Assembly (NCBI GenBank): GCA_951213105.1
Contig: OX578138.1
Location: forward strand, 91,782,414-91,846,413
Direction of reading: 5' to 3'
Length of the DNA: 64,000 nt
Origin: Amaurobius ferox
Taxonomy: Eukaryota; Arthropoda; Arachnida; Araneae; Amaurobiidae
A program made the translations under genes and the position numbers. The notes beneath the pieces were generated by a model. That model searched no databases and was not told where the DNA came from. It saw only the letters and a program-made list of their open reading frames with translations. Below, in pieces: positions 59,906-64,000 of the stretch; position 1 is the first letter of the stretch; each line of letters starts with the position of its first letter.

Positions 59906-61305
59906 CACTGTCGGACAATGAAAGTTGCGTATCAAGAAGGACGCATGAGATGGACCTGAAATTTTATTGACGGAAGGATACAGATGAATGATATACAAGT
60001 TCACAAAAAAAGAGCAGCAGATCATGTACAGAGGGGGCTGAAATACACATTCTGTTCATCCGCAATAGCGCGTCGCACAGCGTCTTGCTTGGATACAAGC
60101 AGTAATACGGGCATATATGGTATCGAACAGACGCCTGAAGTTGTCCTGCCACAGACGAGTCCACATCTGTTGGACGTTACGTTCCAAATCCTGAAGATTG
60201 CGCCAACGAAGCCGGTGGCGTTTCGACTGGTCCCACACACGCTCGATAAGGGACAAGTCTGGGGAGCGGGCAGATATGGAACTGTCTGGACATGGCTGGG
60301 GCAAGCCTGGGTGACCCGTGCCGTGTCCATCCGGGCAATATCTCGCTGTAATTGCGCACTTGTAATCTCAGCAACGAATGGGAGTAACATGGACCGTAGA
60401 ATCTCATCCACGTACCGCTGATCCGTCAATTTTCCAGATACCACTGCATGAGCGGATCGGCTGTCGTAGACTATGACTCCTCAGCACATGATGCCTGCAG
60501 TGTGGGCTGGAGTTGCACTCGATAACGAGGTTGGGATTGTGACGTTGTGCAGGGAACCTCCACACCAGGACACGCTGACGAAGCGGCCAAAACGAAGCGG
60601 CACTTATCGCTAAACACCAGACATCACCAATCTGTGGCATTCCACGATGCTCTGGCCCGGCACCACTGCAATCGGAGCCGCCAATGTCCCAGTGTAAACG
60701 GCAGCACACGTAAGGGACGCTGGGGTTCGCTTCCTTCGGTTGTTTAGATATGGTTCGTGGGCACACAGGAGCCGCTACATGTGCCTGTATCGCGGATCGG
60801 GTATCAGTGGCCTCTATACGTGCCGGCAGCACGATCATTCGATCCCCTCCACTCTTGGTATGCCAGGTCCGTCCGGAGCCGGTCCTCCGTGCCTGGGTGG
60901 CGTCCAGTGTCCAGTGCTCCCCAAACCGTCGGACGCTATAGTCTGAACTATCCACATGATGGGTTATCCCGCACGTTGACAACCCTGCGGTTTTCAGCTC
61001 GATGATCAGATCTCTCTCGAAGTCAGTTAGTTGCGTATATCAACGTTTCTGGCACCTACTCACCATTCATTTCACTTCATACTCGTGCTTGCATCACCCG
61101 AAGCTTCTCGCTTTGAAGGGGCGTCGACTACATGCTGGGTTATGATGCCGCTGGCTCATGCTTGCAGTACCACTCGTCAATGTACGGTCATGCGCAATCA
61201 CACCAGACTCGGATGATTGGCATACCAGTCCGACCTCTAGCTATTTATATCATTTCGCGGTTGTACCATGTTTTCTTCTTGGTGCACAACATTCATTGCC
61301 CGATA

Positions 61306-61306
<1 letters not shown>
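59906..61306 (-). mobile_element. Tc1-like transposon, about 1.4 kb, full length but inactive
   Basis: The left end CTGTCGGACAATGAAAGTTG and the right end, inverted, CTATCGGGCAATGAATGTTG are inverted repeats of about 30 bp. Both sides border (TA)n, fitting TA insertion. The transposase gene between them is broken. Confidence 0.87.
60029..61045 (-). pseudogene. Tc1-like transposase with several frameshifts
   Basis: Pieces in order: TDFERDLIIELKTAG (start region), RTGSGRTWHTKSGGDRMIV, then TRSAIQAHVAAPVCPRTI, the HNPNLVIECN region, LTDQRYVDEILRSMLLPFVA, and ARSPDLSLIERVWDQSKRHR to the end at about 60029. The pieces fall in all three minus frames. The catalytic SPDLSPIEHVWD block is mostly kept. 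The GC content is higher than in the surroundings, as expected for an imported element. Confidence 0.87.

Positions 61307-61368
<62 letters not shown>
61307..61368. repeat. (TA)n microsatellite
   Basis: A TA run between the two Tc1 copies. Confidence 0.97.
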
Positions 61369-61370
<2 letters not shown>

Positions 61371-61388
61371 TATATATATCGGTACATC

Positions 61389-61760
61389 AGATACATTCTA
61401 GTGCCCGAAGTCGTACCCTTTCTTAAAAGCATACCTGGAGCTGTATTTGAACAGCACAATGCCCGTTCACATGTTGCTAGGAATTTTCAAGTCTTCTTTT
61501 CAGCACAACAGATACAACTTCTTCCTTGGCCTGTCTATTCACCGGATATGTTGCCTATTAAAGTGAACATGTCTGGGATTTTGTCGGTTAGCATCTCGCT
61601 AGTGGCGCTCTTGCCGTAGCTAATACAGCTGAACTTTGGGTTCGGATAGAAGCAATCTGGAATGCTCTTCCTAAGGTACAAATTCATAATATTTTTGAAT
61701 AACACGTCGTATAGAAGCAGATATTGCAGTGCGTTGTGGCTTCACCAAATACCGAATTTC
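61389..61760 (+). pseudogene. Tc1-like transposase C-terminal fragment
   Basis: The plus strand reads IPGAVFEQHNARSHVARNFQ, then QIQLLPWPVYSPDMLPIK, and after a frameshift WVRIEAIWNALPKVQ. It is a separate subfamily from the neighbouring copy. The 5' half is absent; it starts at a TA array. Confidence 0.83.
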
Positions 61761-61904
61761 TACATGCAATATAAGTTTTTTGCTTTGTAAATTTAATCTA
61801 TTAATTCTATTTGTATCAATGCAGGTTGTTTTTTGAATTAAATTTAATTCAACTCTTATGATTCCTTCATGGTGTTACGGTGTTTTTACAAACAGGAGTT
61901 TATA

Positions 61905-62835
61905 TCATAACCACTTTCTTAATAAAACGATCACAGTTGTTATAAACATTTCCTAATGTTTTTAGACGCATTAGCTTATATACAAATGAAAATCATAACA
62001 AAGTATTGTTTATTATATCACATTTAATGTTTTAAATCAGGATGCTTTTTAGATTTCCGGTTCCCTTCCTCTACTCTGCGTGCAAATAATTTAGATGCAG
62101 TAAATCTAATTGCAAGTAGATGCAGTAAATCTAATTGCAAGTAGATAAAGGCAAATATACGGATAGAAATATACTAACAGTGTTTATATTTATTCCTGAT
62201 GATGTATTCGTGAAACATTTACAGCCAGGATACCCTCTTAAACAGCTAAATGTGACACATAAGAAAAATATTAAAATAATCTTACACGCAATTCTGGTAT
62301 TTTGAGAAATTTCACAAAAATCATTAAAAATTACAATAAAGTAAAAGAAATGTCGAAATACGTAGTACATTCTTTAAAAAAAATAGTAGTGTCATCAAAA
62401 TTACAAAATTAAAAAAAAAACCAAAAATGATTTTCTTATGTTTATTCTAAATTCTACGTCGAAGCATGGGATTTCAATTGTTAATATATATATTGTAAAT
62501 GGTAATCTGCGGTCTACTTTTATTGGCATAGATAGCACAGAAGTGCTTTTTTATTTAGCATCACCTGCAAAGATCCAAATTATTAAACTTAAAATAAAAA
62601 CCTTTATAACGGACTCCATATATTGAGACAAATGATAATGCGTTAAAGTTTCTTCAGTTCTACAAAAATAATATGTAGAATCGAGAGAATTTAATAAAAG
62701 CAGTCACTGTTAGTAACGTGTTACTAACTGTGAGTAACGTGTTACTTAGGACTTATTTAATAAGAAAGAAATTTCCAAGTTACAATCAAAAGAGAGGGGT
62801 AGTTTTTCTAAACTTCCAAGTCAGATGATATCCTA
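61905..62835. repeat. Repeat of about 1.1 kb, copy 1
   Basis: It matches 63043-63990 at an offset of about 1135, sharing 'ttaataaaacgatca', 'attcctgatgatgtattcgt', 'cagctaaatgtgacac' and 'atatattgtaaatgg'. Small frames in both copies are similar, but they look like shared ancestry and not selected proteins. Confidence 0.88.
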
Positions 62836-63042
62836 TTTTATTCTCATTATTCCTGCTAGAGGCGGTAATAAAGTAAAATAAATGGTACGATAATTGGTAA
62901 TTTTTACGCAGACATTTTCAACAAGTAACTGCGTGTAGGTAATTAAAATTAAGTGGAGCTGAAATCATATTTGTCATACCATAATCAATTAAGGAGTTTG
63001 TGGATTTTTATAATATAGAGAGATTCAAATAGGAATACCGTA

Positions 63043-64000
63043 ACCACTTTTTTAATAAAACGATCAAAACCTTTTATAAACATATCATATACAGCGACCA
63101 TAACTGCTTATTAGAAGCATTAGCTTATATAAAAATGGAAATCATAACACAAAATATTTTACATTACATTATTTACAAAATTTTAAATCAGGATATTTTT
63201 AGTTCCGTTCCCTTTCCCTATCCTATGCGCAAATAATTTAAATAAAACAGGAGCAATAAAAAATTAATGTTGCGTAGATGAAAACAAATGTACGGATATA
63301 AATACAATAATTGCTTCTATTTTTTATTCCTGATGATGTATTCGTAAATTATTTACTGCAGGGATACTCTATTAAACAGCTAAATGTGACACCTAAGAAA
63401 CATATTAAATTAATGCTACAAGCAATCTTGTTATTTAATGAAATTTTGCAAAAATCATTAAAAATTGCAGTAAAATAAAAAATAAATATCCAAATACGTA
63501 ATATATTCTTTTAAAGAAATAGTATTGGATTGAAATCATGAAATTTAAAAAAGGAATCGGAAATAATTTTCTTATGTTTATTCAAAATTCCAAGTCAAGG
63601 CATGGGATTTTAATTGTCAATATGTATATTGTAAATGGAAATCTGAGGGGCGCTTTTATATACATTGATAGCACAAAAGTTATTTCTATTTACCATTATC
63701 TGCAAAGATTTAAATTATTAAACTTTAAAATGAAAACCCTTTACAACAGACTCAATATATTGAGACAAATGATAATGATCTAAACGTATCTTCAGTTTTA
63801 CAAAAATATTGCACAGGATCAATATAATTTAATAGAAGCAGCTAGAGGCACATTAACATGTTTTGCCATTAACTTCTCATGAAGGACTTATTTAATAAAG
63901 AAGATATTTCCAAATAACAATGAAAATTGATGGGTAGTTTTGATAAACTCAGATAAAGTCAGATGAGTTTCTATTTTATTCTCATTATTTCTGCTAGATT
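63043..64000. repeat. Repeat of about 1.1 kb, copy 2 (window edge)
   Basis: See copy 1. The end lies beyond the window. Confidence 0.88.

Noticed and set aside
62195..62215. Hammerhead ribozyme from CTGATGA ... GAAAC
   Set aside because: The segment between the two motifs cannot form a proper stem II and no stem III partner is seen. The second repeat copy has lost the GAAAC.

Overview
The window is AT-rich eukaryotic DNA with no host gene, rRNA or functional tRNA that I can recognise. Every coding stretch that can be assigned belongs to a transposable element. The mix suggests an arthropod: a LINE with an RNase H domain, a jockey-like LINE, Ty3-like gag-protease, a Penelope-like reverse transcriptase, several Tc1/mariner families and a transposase with a DUF4817-type N-terminus. 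The DUF4817-type and Tc1 families resemble those of spiders. The species call is an inference; nothing in the window fixes it.

Layout. 1-3.5 kb: truncated or dispersed repeats (families A and B, defined below). 3535-9867: a very young, complete LTR retrotransposon on the minus strand. It has 1171-bp LTRs differing at 2 positions and a CGCC target duplication. It encodes gag plus protease and ends in an integrase-tail-like segment, but lacks reverse transcriptase, RNase H and the integrase core. 10.0-11.3 kb: tandem repeats. 12203-13892: a 5'-truncated LINE (LINE1) with a 15-bp target duplication and a 3'-terminal hairpin. 14206-15199: a foldback MITE. 17.6-20.9 kb: a tRNA-derived SINE, then a second LINE (LINE2) interrupted by a hairpin/SINE insertion cluster and by a family B element placed between two reverse-transcriptase motifs. 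21.05-21.48 kb: a 46-bp minisatellite. 23.7-27.7 kb: a mariner remnant and three family A copies. 27930-36341: an old LTR retrotransposon with diverged LTRs, a gag fragment and later insertions. 37.7-40.7 kb: Tc1 remnants and a 245-bp satellite. 42-47 kb: repeats, SINE fragments, a palindromic foldback and a MITE packed among (TA)n arrays. 49.2-50.8 kb: a decayed Penelope-like RT cut by a DUF4817-type transposon. 51-58 kb: TA arrays, SINEs and more family B copies. 59.9-61.8 kb: Tc1 copies. 61.9-64 kb: a duplication of about 1.1 kb.

Family A is about 1.3 kb, with hairpins at both ends and an internal (GACA)n run. Family B is about 0.9-1.1 kb, with ACTTTCCTTATA-type inverted ends and an internal (TG)n run. 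Neither carries a protein that I can recognise.

The most interesting signal is a small RNA-like hairpin of 59-63 bp. It forms the 3' end of LINE1 and of the tRNA-derived SINEs. It also occurs alone as three separate insertions (19170-19228, 46483-46545, 56696-56754), each flanked by its own 11-14-bp target duplication. Its outer stem changes on both arms between copies. This looks like a LINE 3' recognition hairpin that has become a minimal retroposon in its own right.
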